Made by a program: the position numbers and the translations under genes | In this document: positions 25,823-34,776 of the stretch, piece after piece | Layout of the letters: every line of letters begins with the position of its first letter | Numbering within the stretch: position 1 is the first letter of the stretch | NCBI GenBank assembly: GCA_029251165.1 | Contig: JAQXDW010000044.1 | Location: forward strand, 1-37,329 | Length of the DNA stretch: 37,329 bases | Origin: Myxococcota bacterium | GTDB lineage: Bacteria; Myxococcota_A; UBA796 | Reading direction: 5' to 3' | Notes under the pieces: generated by a model | Told to the model about the DNA's origin: nothing | Seen by the model: only the letters and a program-made list of their open reading frames with translations | Database searches by the model: none

Positions 25823-28357
25823 TTACTTGAGGGTCTTGGCGTCTGCTGCGGCTGCGTCGATGGTCTCGACCTTGAAGGACTCCGTTCCCCCCAGCGCCTT
25901 GGTCGCGTACTGCCACATGACCTCCGCGTAGCTGAAGCTGTCGTTGACCACCTCGATGCTGTCGGCGAGGCCCCGCCGGAGGATGTCGATGGGGTTGAAG
26001 CCCACCTGCAGGCGCGCACCGCCGCCGACTCCGACCGCAGCCCCCGCTGATATCTCCGTCTCGACCAGCCCCTGCTCGCTGACCCCGCCGGAGAGGGAGG
26101 CCTCAGCGCCTGCTCCTGCGCGGGCATCGACGCCGACCCCCACGCGCAGCAGGTCGGTCTTGCCCTTGCCGAACAGCGCAGTGCCGACGTCGGTCCACCA
26201 TGCATCAGGGAGCCGATCGAGGAGCGCATCGTCCCAGGTTCCGGGGAGGTTGTTGGCAAAGTCCTCCAGCATCGGGCCGTAGTCTTCTTCGCGCTTCCAG
26301 GTAATGGTCGCGCCGGTGCTTGCCTCGGCCCGTGCTCCGACGAACGCCTTCACGGCGGCCTCGACGGCCATGCCCTTGTCCAGCTTGAGCGAGGCCTTGG
26401 CATCGGCAGAGGCCTCGGCAGCGGCGCGGACTCGGGCGTCTCCGTCGATCCCGAAGTCACCGAGGTCCACCAGCTCTCGCTCGGTATACATGACGCCTTC
26501 GCCGAGGAGGAGCGAGGCCTTGGCGTTGGCGCCCAGGGATGCACTCCCGTCAGCCTCGCGGTTGAACGACATGTCCGCACCCAGGCCGCCGCCGAGGGCG
26601 CGTGCCGTTGCAGAGACTCCGGGGACGATCATCCCTGACTTTTGCCAGGCCTCCCCGGACATCTTGCCGCCAAGCTTGATCGTGCTGCTGCCGTCGGTCT
26701 TGCCTTGAAAGGTCAGCTCTGTGGAGTCGCGAGAGCGCTCGCGGATGTTCTTGTTGGTCAAGGAGAGCTTGGGACCGTTCTTGTCTGCGGATGCGGTCGC
26801 GGACTGTGTATTCAGCGCACCGTCCGTGGCGGTCTTGCGCATCATCCCGACTTCCCCGCTCAAGCCCTTGTTCAGGTCAGCCCCTGCGCCGAGGTATGCG
26901 GAGGTGGTGACCGTCGCGTCGCCGTCCTGGACGGTGTCCGAGGAGCCCACGCGACCCTTGACGCCGATGTTCTTCTGGCCGGTCGAGTCAATGGAGCCCA
27001 TGGTCTGCACCGTGTGATCGAGGTCACCGGTGGAGCCGCTGTGGTTGAACTGTCCGACGAGCTTGCCGCTCCGCAGTCCCTTGTTGTTGATCTTTCCGTC
27101 CGCAGAGACCGAGAGGGTTCCGCCGCCCTTCTCGATGCTCCCGCCGACGGAACCATCGAGGGAGGCCGTGCCGGCGGAGTCAACGGAGCCCGTGGTGCGG
27201 ACGGTGTGATCGAGGTCACCAGTGGAGCCGCTGTGGGTGACTTGTCCGACCAGCTTTCCGTCCTTCAGCCCCTTGTTGTTGATCTTTCCGTCCGCAGAGA
27301 CCGCGACAGCTCCGCCGCCCTTCTCAATCCTGCCGCTGACAGTACCGTCGATGGCAGCAGTGCCGTCGGCATCAACGGAGCCTGTGGTTCGCATGGAGTG
27401 ATCGAGGTCCCCGGTGGAGCCCTCGTGGCTGAACTGTCCGACGAGCTTTCCGTCCCTCAGCCCCTTGTTGTTGATTTTTCCATCCGCAGAGACTGCGACG
27501 GTTCCGCCGCCCTTCTCGATGCTGCCACCGACGATGCCGTCGATGGCAGCTGTGCCGTCGGCGTCAACGGAGCCTGTGGTTCGCACGGAGTGGTTGAGGT
27601 CCCCGGTGGAGCCCTCATGGCTGAGCTGTCCGACGAGCTTGCCGTCCCTCTGTCCCTTGTTGTTGATGCTTCCATCCGCAGAGACCGCGACGGTTCCGCC
27701 GCCCTTCTCGATGCTGCCGCCGACGGAACCATCGAGGGAGGCGGTGCCGGCAGAAGTGATCGAGCCCGCCGTGCGCGCGGTGTGCTGGAGGTCTCCGGTC
27801 TGCCCCTTGTGGCTCAGCGCGGCATCGAGCTCGCCGTACTTCTGGCCGGTGTTGCTGGTGGAGCCGCTGGCGGAGATGTCCATGCGGTTGCCGTCCTGCT
27901 CGACGCTGCCCTCTGCGGAGCCGCTGGCAGCGAGCGTCCCAGGCGCGGCGAGGACGGTTCCGGACACCGCTGCTTGGGAATTCTCACCCGCTGCAGAGAG
28001 GCTGCCGGTTCCGGTGGCCGTGGGATTGTCGGAGAGCTTGGCCCTTCCGGATACGGTTCCCTGGATGGCGCCGTCGTTCCAGTCGGCCGACTCCGTGACC
28101 ACCGCATCGGGGATCGAATCGAGCTGTCCCGTCTCGATCTGCTCCAGAGTCTGGGGCCCTTCCTCGAGCCAGTCTTGAAGCCAGTCCATCTCTCCATACA
28201 TCAGGCTGCCGCTGCTGCTGAGGCCCTTGGAGTTGTTTCCCTGCTGGAGCCGCTGCAGCCGCTCTGAATTGCTGACCTCTGGAGTCGGTGTGCTTACCGT
28301 CGTGGTGCTGGACGGAGTGCTGGACTGAGGCGCGGGAGAGAATGACTTGGCGGGCAT
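25823..28357 (-). CDS. Large Gly/Ala-rich repeat protein of unknown function
   Basis: The product has 844 residues from ATG 28357. It begins with a Ser/Thr/Pro-rich, unstructured N-terminus with no signal peptide. Next comes an amphipathic acidic patch (MYGEMDWLQDWLEEG), a degenerate repeat, then four full 64-residue repeats (SIEKGGGTVAVSADG; KINNKGLRDGKLVGQ; HEGSTGDLDH). Residues about 540-760 are Ala/Gly-rich (GVGVDARAGAGAEASLSGG). A helical tail contains FNPIDILRRGLADSIEVV and MWQYATKALG. I cannot name the family. Gly/Ala-rich regions of this kind occur in myxobacterial proteins linked to contractile injection systems, so an exported effector is one possibility (weak inference). A structural or adhesive protein is another. 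It is upstream of and probably co-transcribed with the LRR gene. Confidence 0.8.
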   Translation of the reverse strand: MPAKSFSPAPQSSTPSSTTTVSTPTPEVSNSERLQRLQQGNNSKGLSSSGSLMYGEMDWLQDWLEEGPQTLEQIETGQLDSIPDAVVTESADWNDGAIQGTVSGRAKLSDNPTATGTGSLSAAGENSQAAVSGTVLAAPGTLAASGSAEGSVEQDGNRMDISASGSTSNTGQKYGELDAALSHKGQTGDLQHTARTAGSITSAGTASLDGSVGGSIEKGGGTVAVSADGSINNKGQRDGKLVGQLSHEGSTGDLNHSVRTTGSVDADGTAAIDGIVGGSIEKGGGTVAVSADGKINNKGLRDGKLVGQFSHEGSTGDLDHSMRTTGSVDADGTAAIDGTVSGRIEKGGGAVAVSADGKINNKGLKDGKLVGQVTHSGSTGDLDHTVRTTGSVDSAGTASLDGSVGGSIEKGGGTLSVSADGKINNKGLRSGKLVGQFNHSGSTGDLDHTVQTMGSIDSTGQKNIGVKGRVGSSDTVQDGDATVTTSAYLGAGADLNKGLSGEVGMMRKTATDGALNTQSATASADKNGPKLSLTNKNIRERSRDSTELTFQGKTDGSSTIKLGGKMSGEAWQKSGMIVPGVSATARALGGGLGADMSFNREADGSASLGANAKASLLLGEGVMYTERELVDLGDFGIDGDARVRAAAEASADAKASLKLDKGMAVEAAVKAFVGARAEASTGATITWKREEDYGPMLEDFANNLPGTWDDALLDRLPDAWWTDVGTALFGKGKTDLLRVGVGVDARAGAGAEASLSGGVSEQGLVETEISAGAAVGVGGGARLQVGFNPIDILRRGLADSIEVVNDSFSYAEVMWQYATKALGGTESFKVETIDAAAADAKTLK
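26999..27766. repeat. Four 192-bp in-frame tandem repeats
   Basis: The motif TTGTTGTTGAT recurs at 27081, 27273, 27465 and (as TTGTTGTTGATGC) 27657, exactly 192 bp apart. Each unit codes for 64 residues of the 844-aa protein. A degenerate fifth copy lies at higher coordinates. Copies differ at scattered sites, so the array is older than the short linker repeats. Confidence 0.9.
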
Positions 28358-28592
28358 TGCCTGGAAATTATCAAAGCTCCGCCCGGTTGACAGTAAAAAT
28401 TGGCCAATCTTCTTGATTTAGCCAAGAGAACAGCGCTCGTCAGCGCAGTCCATTTCGGGCTGCCTACCGAGCCTGAGGATGCAGGACATGTGCACGCAGC
28501 CGCGCAAGCCTCTGGGGTGAGGAGCGGACACACGACGGCTCATCTGCCTCACCGGTCGGCCCCATGGCTGCCTGTCGCTGTCGGCGATGCTC

Positions 28593-29747
28593 TCACCACG
28601 GGCGGTACAGTCGACCCACGCGGTACTCGTCTAGCTCGAAGGCGTGGGCACTGTCTCCGGTGACAGAGGCGCTCTCGGTGGCGAATCGCGAGTGACCGTT
28701 TATCGAGACGCCGTTGCTGTCGTCGGCCTGGTTGCCCGTCAGGGCTGCCGTCAGCGGTCCGGCCACCACGATCCCCAGCCGGGCTGCGTTGGTGACGATG
28801 TTGCCGGACAGGGTGACCGGCGGCGGTGCACCGGCGGTGCCCACCTGCCGCACGACCAGCCCGTCTCCCGCATGAGAGCGCGACGACACCGTTCCATCGA
28901 CCACACAGTCTCGAACCGTGACGTCTTTGTTGTCGATCAAGAAGATGCCGTCTCCATCGCTGTCGCGGACGGCGCACTCGCTCAGGCTCACACGCGCTGC
29001 GTGCTTGGCGTAGATCCCGGTTCCGAAGCGATCGGGGCTGGTGGATGAGGTCTGCTCCACCACCAGCTGCTGTGCGTCCAGCGTGCCGCCATTCATGTTC
29101 AGTCCAAAGCCTCGGTTGTCGAGCAGCTCCACCCTGGAGAGGGTGACCTGGGCTCCGACGATGCCCAGCCCCCAGCCCGCAGGCCGGCTCCCGATGCCTG
29201 TCTTGGTGCCCTTCACGGTCACGTCGGTGAGCACTGCCACGGTGTCCTCGCCGCCGATGATGATTCCCTGTGCCTCGGCCTCGCTCACGACGATGGACTC
29301 CAGAGACGCCTGGCCCCCGCCGGTGATCGTGATCCCGCCGGAGCCGCCCTCGATCCCCAGGCGCTGCACCACGAACTCACCACCTCCCTGAAGCGCGAGG
29401 GTGGGGGTCGAGGGCTTGCCCGTGTTTCCCTGGATGACGACCTCTTCTGCTGAGCACCCCGAGATGGTGACCGACCTCTTGTTGTCGCGAATGACCTGAG
29501 CCCCGCCGTCAAACACTCCGGGCAGCAGGCCGATGCGACCCCTGCGCGACCTCTTGATGTCTTCCATCGCGGCTTGGACGGTCCGCAGCGGCTTGCCTGC
29601 CCTCCCGGATGCCGAGTCGTCTCCGGTTGGAGAGACCCAGACCACGCCGTAGGGGGTCTTCCAGCCCGCCCATGTGCCGTCGTCACATGGGGATGACCCG
29701 CTACAGCCGATCATTCCCAGAAGCCACCAGATTCGCATCGCGTGCAT
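28593..29747 (-). CDS. Right-handed beta-helix lipoprotein
   Basis: The product has 384 residues from ATG 29747 (MHAMRIWWLLGMIGC, lipobox MIGC). ATGs at 29762 and 29738 are alternatives, while a codon at 29879 adds a non-signal segment. After PTGDDSASGRAGKPLRTVQAA, typical of the start of secreted parallel beta-helix proteins, the protein is built of short strands with stacked Asn/Gly positions (ITITGGGQASLESIVVSEAEA; VRDSDGDGIFLIDNKDVTVR). These folds include pectate lyase-like and other polysaccharide-acting enzymes. I see no clear catalytic residues, so it may only bind glycans. The 235 nt upstream and the 262 nt to the next gene contain nothing I can support. Confidence 0.85.
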   Translation of the reverse strand: MHAMRIWWLLGMIGCSGSSPCDDGTWAGWKTPYGVVWVSPTGDDSASGRAGKPLRTVQAAMEDIKRSRRGRIGLLPGVFDGGAQVIRDNKRSVTISGCSAEEVVIQGNTGKPSTPTLALQGGGEFVVQRLGIEGGSGGITITGGGQASLESIVVSEAEAQGIIIGGEDTVAVLTDVTVKGTKTGIGSRPAGWGLGIVGAQVTLSRVELLDNRGFGLNMNGGTLDAQQLVVEQTSSTSPDRFGTGIYAKHAARVSLSECAVRDSDGDGIFLIDNKDVTVRDCVVDGTVSSRSHAGDGLVVRQVGTAGAPPPVTLSGNIVTNAARLGIVVAGPLTAALTGNQADDSNGVSINGHSRFATESASVTGDSAHAFELDEYRVGRLYRPW

Positions 29748-30009
29748 CCCAGTACTCTCCATTTTTTTGAAGCTCCAAGTGCTTAGTGCATCGAGCCTCA
29801 CGCGGACAGGTCTCTTGGAGTGAGAGTCCTGGAGCACGCAGGAACCGGGCCTGTGCCTCGGCTCGCTCCCGGTACACAAGGGAAGGCGCTCACGGAGACT
29901 CCACGGAAGCGGCTGGTCACATGGCGCTCGCGGTCTACTCCAGGACTTCCGTTGGGTAAGATGGTTCCTGTGAGCTGCGCGTCATCATCTCGCCGCTCAG
30001 GGGGTCAAT

Positions 30010-30567
30010 TTGATCGGACTGCTGACCACGACCATGCTGTCTCAGGCTGCACCCACAGCCTGGAGCATCGGCTACATCGCACAGGGCGTGCGTCCTGGTG
30101 CCCGGGTGGGCCTCGAGTGGACGCTGCTGGAGTCGGAGAAGAACCTCAGCCGCCGAGACGAAGCGCGCACGACCACGCGGAAGCTGCTGGTCGAGCCGGC
30201 CCTCCAGGGGTGGTACCACTGGGGCAACCACACGCCGCTGACCGCCAGCGGACAGCTGATCTATCGCCGGACCAGCCACCGAGGCTGGTCGCGAGAGGTG
30301 CTCGTCGGGCAGGGCGCGACCTATGCGATCAACGCCGGGCTGACCTACTCGTTTGATGACAGCGGTGCGCTGACCAGCAGCCGACTCGCTGGGCAGCTGA
30401 TGAGCGCCACGAGCCTCGGTCTGGGCATCGGGCATGACACCGCCGGCGCCACGCTCGCCTGGCACCTTCGCCCGACGCTCACCGTCTGGGCACCGTACAC
30501 CTCCGGCATCGCGCCGGTTGCAACCATCGAGCTCGGCCTTCGCCGGGCATGGGGAGGGGCACAGTGA
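30010..30567 (+). CDS. Small exported beta-barrel-like protein
   Basis: The product has 185 residues from TTG 30010, which has AGGGGG about 7 nt upstream. MIGLLTTTMLSQAAPTA works as a signal peptide. The mature protein alternates aromatic and small residues in strand-like stretches (WSIGYIAQG, RVGLEWTLL, LQGWYHWGN, GQLIYRRTS, AINAGLTYSFDDSG, TSLGLGIGHD, ATIELGLRRAW). This pattern suits an 8-strand outer-membrane barrel. There is no family match. Its stop overlaps the start of the hydrolase gene by 4 nt (GTGA), so the two are translationally coupled and probably act together at the envelope. Confidence 0.75.
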   Translation: MIGLLTTTMLSQAAPTAWSIGYIAQGVRPGARVGLEWTLLESEKNLSRRDEARTTTRKLLVEPALQGWYHWGNHTPLTASGQLIYRRTSHRGWSREVLVGQGATYAINAGLTYSFDDSGALTSSRLAGQLMSATSLGLGIGHDTAGATLAWHLRPTLTVWAPYTSGIAPVATIELGLRRAWGGAQ

Positions 30568-31565
30568 GCCTCGGACTGCTGCTGACCTTGGGGTGTACTC
30601 CCGGCGACTACTGGTACTTCCGCACCGACGGCGTCGATCTGCCGGTGCGGGTGGAGGGCAACCTGGAGAGCGGCGTGGTGCTGCTGCTGCTGCACGGCGG
30701 TCCAGGCGGCAGCGCCGTGGACTACAACATCGGCCTCGATGCAGAGCTGCTCGAGGACACCTACGCCATGGCCTACTACGATCAGCGCGGCCAGGGCGGC
30801 ACCCACGGGCGCTTCGACACCGATCGCTACACCGTGCAGCAGGTCGCCGACGACAACGCCAACCTCGTCCGGGCCCTCCGGGCGCGCTACGGCGACGACA
30901 CCAGCGTCTGGCTGTACGGCCACTCCTGGGGCGGCATGCTGGGCACCGCCACCCTCCTGGACACCGACGCCGACGTCGACGGCTGGATCGAGTCTGCTGG
31001 CAGCCACGACTACCCGCTCAACGACACCTACTCCGCTGACATGCTCCGCACAGTCGCTGCCGAAGAGATCGAGGCGGGCGGTGCGTACACCTCGGACTGG
31101 GAGCGCATCCAGCGGCGGGTGGATCGCATCCTGGAGGACGATGAGATCACCGCCTATGAGTCGGTGGACCTCAACATCATGGCCTACGACGCCGAGGGCT
31201 ACGTCGATCTGGCCGAGGGGGAGTACGGCGAGGAGTCGTACTTCGGCCTCTTCGTGGGCAACCCCACCTCGCTGCTGACTGCGTGGTGGTCAGGTCTGGA
31301 TGGCTCGACCCTCCTCAACGAGGACGCCCAGAAGATCAGCTACACCGATCGGCTCGACGAGATCACAGTCCCCAGCCTGTTTCTCTACGGCGACCGCGAC
31401 TTCATCTGCCCAGCACAGCTGGGTCTCGATGCGTACGAGCGGGTCAGCGTCGAGGAGGATGAAAAAGACTTCATCCTCTATGAGGACTCCGGGCACAGCC
31501 TGATGGTCAACCGCCCACGCCAGTATGCCGACGACATCATCGGCTTTGTCGAGGACAACCGCTGA
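30564..31565 (+). CDS. Alpha/beta-hydrolase lipoprotein, proline-iminopeptidase-like
   Basis: The product has 333 residues. GTG 30564 is chosen over ATG 30549 because GGGGAGGGG lies 6-8 nt upstream and the start overlaps the preceding stop. MSLGLLLTLGC gives lipobox TLGC. The fold is clear: oxyanion loop HGGPGGS at His44, nucleophile Ser121 in YGHSWGGM, Asp277 or Asp279 in YGDRDFICP and His311 in EDSGHSLM. HGGPGG is typical of proline iminopeptidases (S33). Anchored in the envelope, it would cut peptides in the periplasm or at the surface. The substrate is not known. It is convergent with the next gene. Confidence 0.9.
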   Translation: MSLGLLLTLGCTPGDYWYFRTDGVDLPVRVEGNLESGVVLLLLHGGPGGSAVDYNIGLDAELLEDTYAMAYYDQRGQGGTHGRFDTDRYTVQQVADDNANLVRALRARYGDDTSVWLYGHSWGGMLGTATLLDTDADVDGWIESAGSHDYPLNDTYSADMLRTVAAEEIEAGGAYTSDWERIQRRVDRILEDDEITAYESVDLNIMAYDAEGYVDLAEGEYGEESYFGLFVGNPTSLLTAWWSGLDGSTLLNEDAQKISYTDRLDEITVPSLFLYGDRDFICPAQLGLDAYERVSVEEDEKDFILYEDSGHSLMVNRPRQYADDIIGFVEDNR

Positions 31566-31588
31566 GGAGCCGCTCTCGCCCCCAGGCG

Positions 31589-33100
31589 CTACAGCGGCAG
31601 CTTGCCCGTCAGGTAGGCGACCAGCAGTCCGACCGCGGCGACGAGCGCAGCGACGGCCCCGAGAACCAGCAGCACGCCCGCCGTGATCATGAGCCGTCGA
31701 CGGCGCTGGGCGCGGTGGGCCTCGAAGGCTGCGGGGTACGCAGCGTGCGCCCTCGCCGCAGCGGCGATGCTCTCGTCGTCTTCCTGGGCTAAGCGCAGCA
31801 GTCCCTCCGCTGGCAGCGCAGGGTGCTGGGCCAGTGCCCGGCGCACGGCCCACGGGATCTCAGCGTCCAGCATCCCGAGCAGGACATCCGACGGCGTGTC
31901 AGCGTGTCGAGCGAGCAGCGGATGAAGCCTGTCGGCGTGCCGGTCCTTGCGCTGACTGAGGAGCCGCAGGGCTTCTGCCGGAAGGGGGCGCGCGCAGAGG
32001 GCCTCCAGCACGTCGCTGTCGTTATCGCCAGCCAGGGTGATGAGCGCTGCGTCGGGGGTTGCGGGATTCTGGGCCGCGATGACGCGGATGCCGTATTCTC
32101 TGTGGCCGGCCAGCGAGATGAGGAGAGCCGGCGTGAGCGAAAGGGCCGCGAGGGCCTCCAAGACGTCGCGGTCCGACTCCTCTTGGATCAGGCGCTGCAG
32201 CGTCGGCTCGGACAGCCTCCCGCTCTGTACCGCCGCGCGACGCACACGCCACTCGTCATCCTGGGCCAGGCGCTCGAGAATCTCTGAGGATGCCCCTGAG
32301 TTGAGCGCAGCGGTGGCGCGTACTTCGTCGTCCTCAGCAGTGGCCATCGATGCCAGGAACGCTGGTGGAAGCCGCCAGCGCGAGGCGCTCGTCATGGCGC
32401 TGTCGTCTTCCGTTATCCTATTGGCTTCCTGCGGGGTCACCTCGGGCTCGCCCTCTGGATGAGCGGGTGTCAGCTCACAGACCACAAAGAAGGTCTGCAC
32501 CGTCTGCTGGGGATGGAGGCGCAGCCACAGTCCGTCGGGGAGGTAGTTGCTGCCGCTGCAGAAGCGACACGTCACGGTTCGCGCGGTGCCGTCGACCTCC
32601 AGCCCGCCGCCGCAGGACATGCAGGCGAACATGATCGGCTCTCGGGCCTGGACGGACTCCGAACCATCTGCCCCGGTCTTGCCTTCGTGAACCAGATAGC
32701 GCGCGCCGGGGATCATCCTCGCCGCCAGCGGTGTGGCCTCGCGAACCCGGATGCGCTTCCCGCACGAGCAGCTCCATCCTCCCGCAGCGGCCATGGACTC
32801 CAGCTGGTCGGCAGGGAGGTCGGTCTTGCACGACTGGCAGCGGGGCATGCGTCGCCCATAGGCATACGTCACCGACTGTCCCGCGGAGAATCCCGAGCCC
32901 CCACAGCCCTCTCCCTCGGAGCAGCTGAGCGCCTCCATGATCTCAGCGAAGCCAAACCAGTTTAGCCACCACGAAGGCGGCAGCGAGATGTTTTCCTGGC
33001 AGGTGCCACAGACCATCACCTCGCTGAGCCCCTGTGCGTGCGCGGGCTGGTGACAGGAGGGGCACTTCAGCGTGGCCTGCAGCGGGAGTCCAATGAGCAT
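31589..33100 (-). CDS. Zinc-ribbon / LRV-repeat protein with C-terminal membrane helix
   Basis: The product has 503 residues from ATG 33100, with AGGA a few nt upstream. Three Cys clusters suggest zinc ribbons: CPSC with CGTC (residues 13-34), CQSC with CSC (about 88-113) and CMSC with CRFC (about 159-182). From about residue 240 there are some eight 24-residue repeats like VRRAAVQSGRLSEPTLQRL and VIAAQNPATPDAALITLAG, matching the leucine-rich variant (LRV) pattern. The C-terminus is RRRRLM plus a 25-residue hydrophobic helix, a tail anchor with most of the protein in the cytoplasm. The combination suggests a scaffold or sensor at the membrane. No enzyme motif was seen. Confidence 0.85.
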   Translation of the reverse strand: MLIGLPLQATLKCPSCHQPAHAQGLSEVMVCGTCQENISLPPSWWLNWFGFAEIMEALSCSEGEGCGGSGFSAGQSVTYAYGRRMPRCQSCKTDLPADQLESMAAAGGWSCSCGKRIRVREATPLAARMIPGARYLVHEGKTGADGSESVQAREPIMFACMSCGGGLEVDGTARTVTCRFCSGSNYLPDGLWLRLHPQQTVQTFFVVCELTPAHPEGEPEVTPQEANRITEDDSAMTSASRWRLPPAFLASMATAEDDEVRATAALNSGASSEILERLAQDDEWRVRRAAVQSGRLSEPTLQRLIQEESDRDVLEALAALSLTPALLISLAGHREYGIRVIAAQNPATPDAALITLAGDNDSDVLEALCARPLPAEALRLLSQRKDRHADRLHPLLARHADTPSDVLLGMLDAEIPWAVRRALAQHPALPAEGLLRLAQEDDESIAAAARAHAAYPAAFEAHRAQRRRRLMITAGVLLVLGAVAALVAAVGLLVAYLTGKLPL

Positions 33101-33142
33101 GCTTCCTGACCTGTGTGGGGATAGGGTTGCGGCTGATTGTAC

Positions 33143-33172
33143 TGATTAATCGATGAATTTAGTGGTTATAAT
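33143..33172 (+). promoter_or_regulatory. AT-rich divergent promoter region with TATAAT
   Basis: A perfect TATAAT lies at 33167-33172 in an AT-rich island of an otherwise GC-rich sequence, between divergent starts at 33100 and 33369. No good -35 element is spaced correctly, so this is a weak call. Confidence 0.25.
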
Positions 33173-33368
33173 TTTCCCGGCAGAGTGATCGCACGGTTGC
33201 TTCAGGGCTCGGGGGTTGGTGTGTGGGACTCACTCCGCTCTCTGGCGTCCTCCCTCCCACAAGAACAACGGCAGCCGTGCTCGGTGCGCATGATGGTCGC
33301 GCAGGGCTTGGGTGATTTTCGGCGTGGTGTGTGGAGAGCGTGACGCTGCAGTGGGTAGAGTGTCTCTC

Positions 33369-34682
33369 ATGCTCCTTCTGCTTCTTGCCTGCTCGAGTCC
33401 GACCACCGATGCGACCTCAAGCACCGCGCCTGCGGACACCGCGCCTGCGGACACTGCACCGGTGGACACGGCGCCTGAAGAGGACACCGCACCTACGGAC
33501 ACGGCGTCTGAGGAGGACACTGAGCTGATGATTGAGCAGATGCACATCCTCGGCGATGACATCGGAGAGGCTGCGCTGATCATCGGTCCCGATGGCACCA
33601 CCGTGCTGCTGGATGTCGGCGGGGAGTCGCATGCTGCGGAGGTGCTCTCGGTGATCGATCACCACCTGCCGGAGCGCACGGTGGACTGGGTGCTGCTCAC
33701 CCACTGGCATCGGGATCATGTGGGCGGCCTTGCGGCGCTGCTGTCGCCATCGGATGTCAACGGTGGGATCCCGCTGACCGTGCGCCAGGCGGTGATCTCT
33801 CGCGGCCTGTTCGATGTACACCCCGCTGCAGCCCACGGGGATGGCTATGCCCTCGCCTGCGAGGTGCTCACTGAGAAGAAAGAGATCCCGCGCATCGACC
33901 TGTGTGAAGGTTCCGAGGCGGCCGACTGCGCGCTGGTTGGGCCGGGGATGCCGTGGCCGTCCAGCGGATGCCCGGGCATGATGCTCGGTGATCTCCGCAC
34001 CACCGACGACGACACCGACGGCACGATCAGCCACATTCCGCTGGGAGGCGGTGCTGAGCTGGTGGTGATCTGGGCCAACGGCTACCTGGCCACCCGTGAA
34101 GGGCTCCTCGCCAGCGACGAGGGCGGGCTGACGCTCGGGTACAGCTCCTTCCTCGATGAGAACGCACGCAGCATTGCCGGGCTGGTTCGGTGGGGAGACT
34201 TCACCTATCTGTTCGGTGGTGATCTGGCGGGTGGTGTGCGCGGCTCGCCCGACGCAGAGTCGTTCATTCTCTCCAACAGCGAAGCCATCGCGCTGCCGGA
34301 CCGCTCTGCGGCGCTGCCAGCGGGCGCAACTGATGTGCTGCACATCCACCACCACGGCCACAACACCGCCACCAGCGAGGACTGGATTTCCTGGGCGTTG
34401 CCCGATGATGGCCTCGATCGCAACGCGGTGATCGGGGTCAACCCCAGCTATGTCGGTGCCGTGGACCAGAGCGTGCTCGAGCGTCTCAGCGGTGCCCTGG
34501 GCAACGGCGCGGTGTGGAGCACCGACTCTGGACAGGCGGCATCCAGCCACACGATCGAGAACGTCGTCGATGCTGCGGTGGTGCTCACGGTCGGCCAGCA
34601 GGGCGCGGCTTATGAGATCGGCATCCGGAGCGGCGAGCAGTACACGAAGTCCGAGGTCTACGCCGCGACGCCGAGGGAGTGA
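33369..34682 (+). CDS. Metallo-beta-lactamase-fold lipoprotein
   Basis: The product has 437 residues from ATG 33369 (MLLLLLAC, lipobox LLAC); a codon at 33312 adds a non-signal extension. A repeated Thr/Ala/Pro/Asp linker (PADTA units) covers residues about 15-50. The MBL motif is HWHRDH (His112, His114, Asp116, His117). Further metal-site candidates are the Asp in FGGDLAGG and the His cluster IHHHGHN. The arrangement resembles ComEC/Rec2-type MBL domains without the membrane channel. Two Cys pairs (ACE..LCEG, DCA..GCPG) suggest disulfides. Likely role: extracellular hydrolase of phosphodiester or similar bonds; the substrate is unknown. Confidence 0.87.
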   Translation: MLLLLLACSSPTTDATSSTAPADTAPADTAPVDTAPEEDTAPTDTASEEDTELMIEQMHILGDDIGEAALIIGPDGTTVLLDVGGESHAAEVLSVIDHHLPERTVDWVLLTHWHRDHVGGLAALLSPSDVNGGIPLTVRQAVISRGLFDVHPAAAHGDGYALACEVLTEKKEIPRIDLCEGSEAADCALVGPGMPWPSSGCPGMMLGDLRTTDDDTDGTISHIPLGGGAELVVIWANGYLATREGLLASDEGGLTLGYSSFLDENARSIAGLVRWGDFTYLFGGDLAGGVRGSPDAESFILSNSEAIALPDRSAALPAGATDVLHIHHHGHNTATSEDWISWALPDDGLDRNAVIGVNPSYVGAVDQSVLERLSGALGNGAVWSTDSGQAASSHTIENVVDAAVVLTVGQQGAAYEIGIRSGEQYTKSEVYAATPRE

Positions 34683-34776
34683 CGCCACATGCGTGCATGT
34701 CTGTGCGGGCGTCGTCGCGGCAGAGCGCTTGCTGCGGAGGTGCTGAAGCGTAGGGTGGAAGAGTGTCTCCACAAGG

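Noticed and set aside
26999..27766. Possible CRISPR array
   Set aside because: The 192-bp units are contiguous, in frame and coding, with no spacers and no cas genes nearby.
24126..28267. Long plus-strand frames opposite the LRR and repeat-protein genes
   Set aside because: Their repetitive content simply mirrors the repeats on the coding strand. They have no domain and no ribosome binding site.
34687..34700. Palindrome ACATGC-GT-GCATGT
   Set aside because: It is short, lies in a convergent gap with no T-tract, and has no gene start near it, so no role can be argued.
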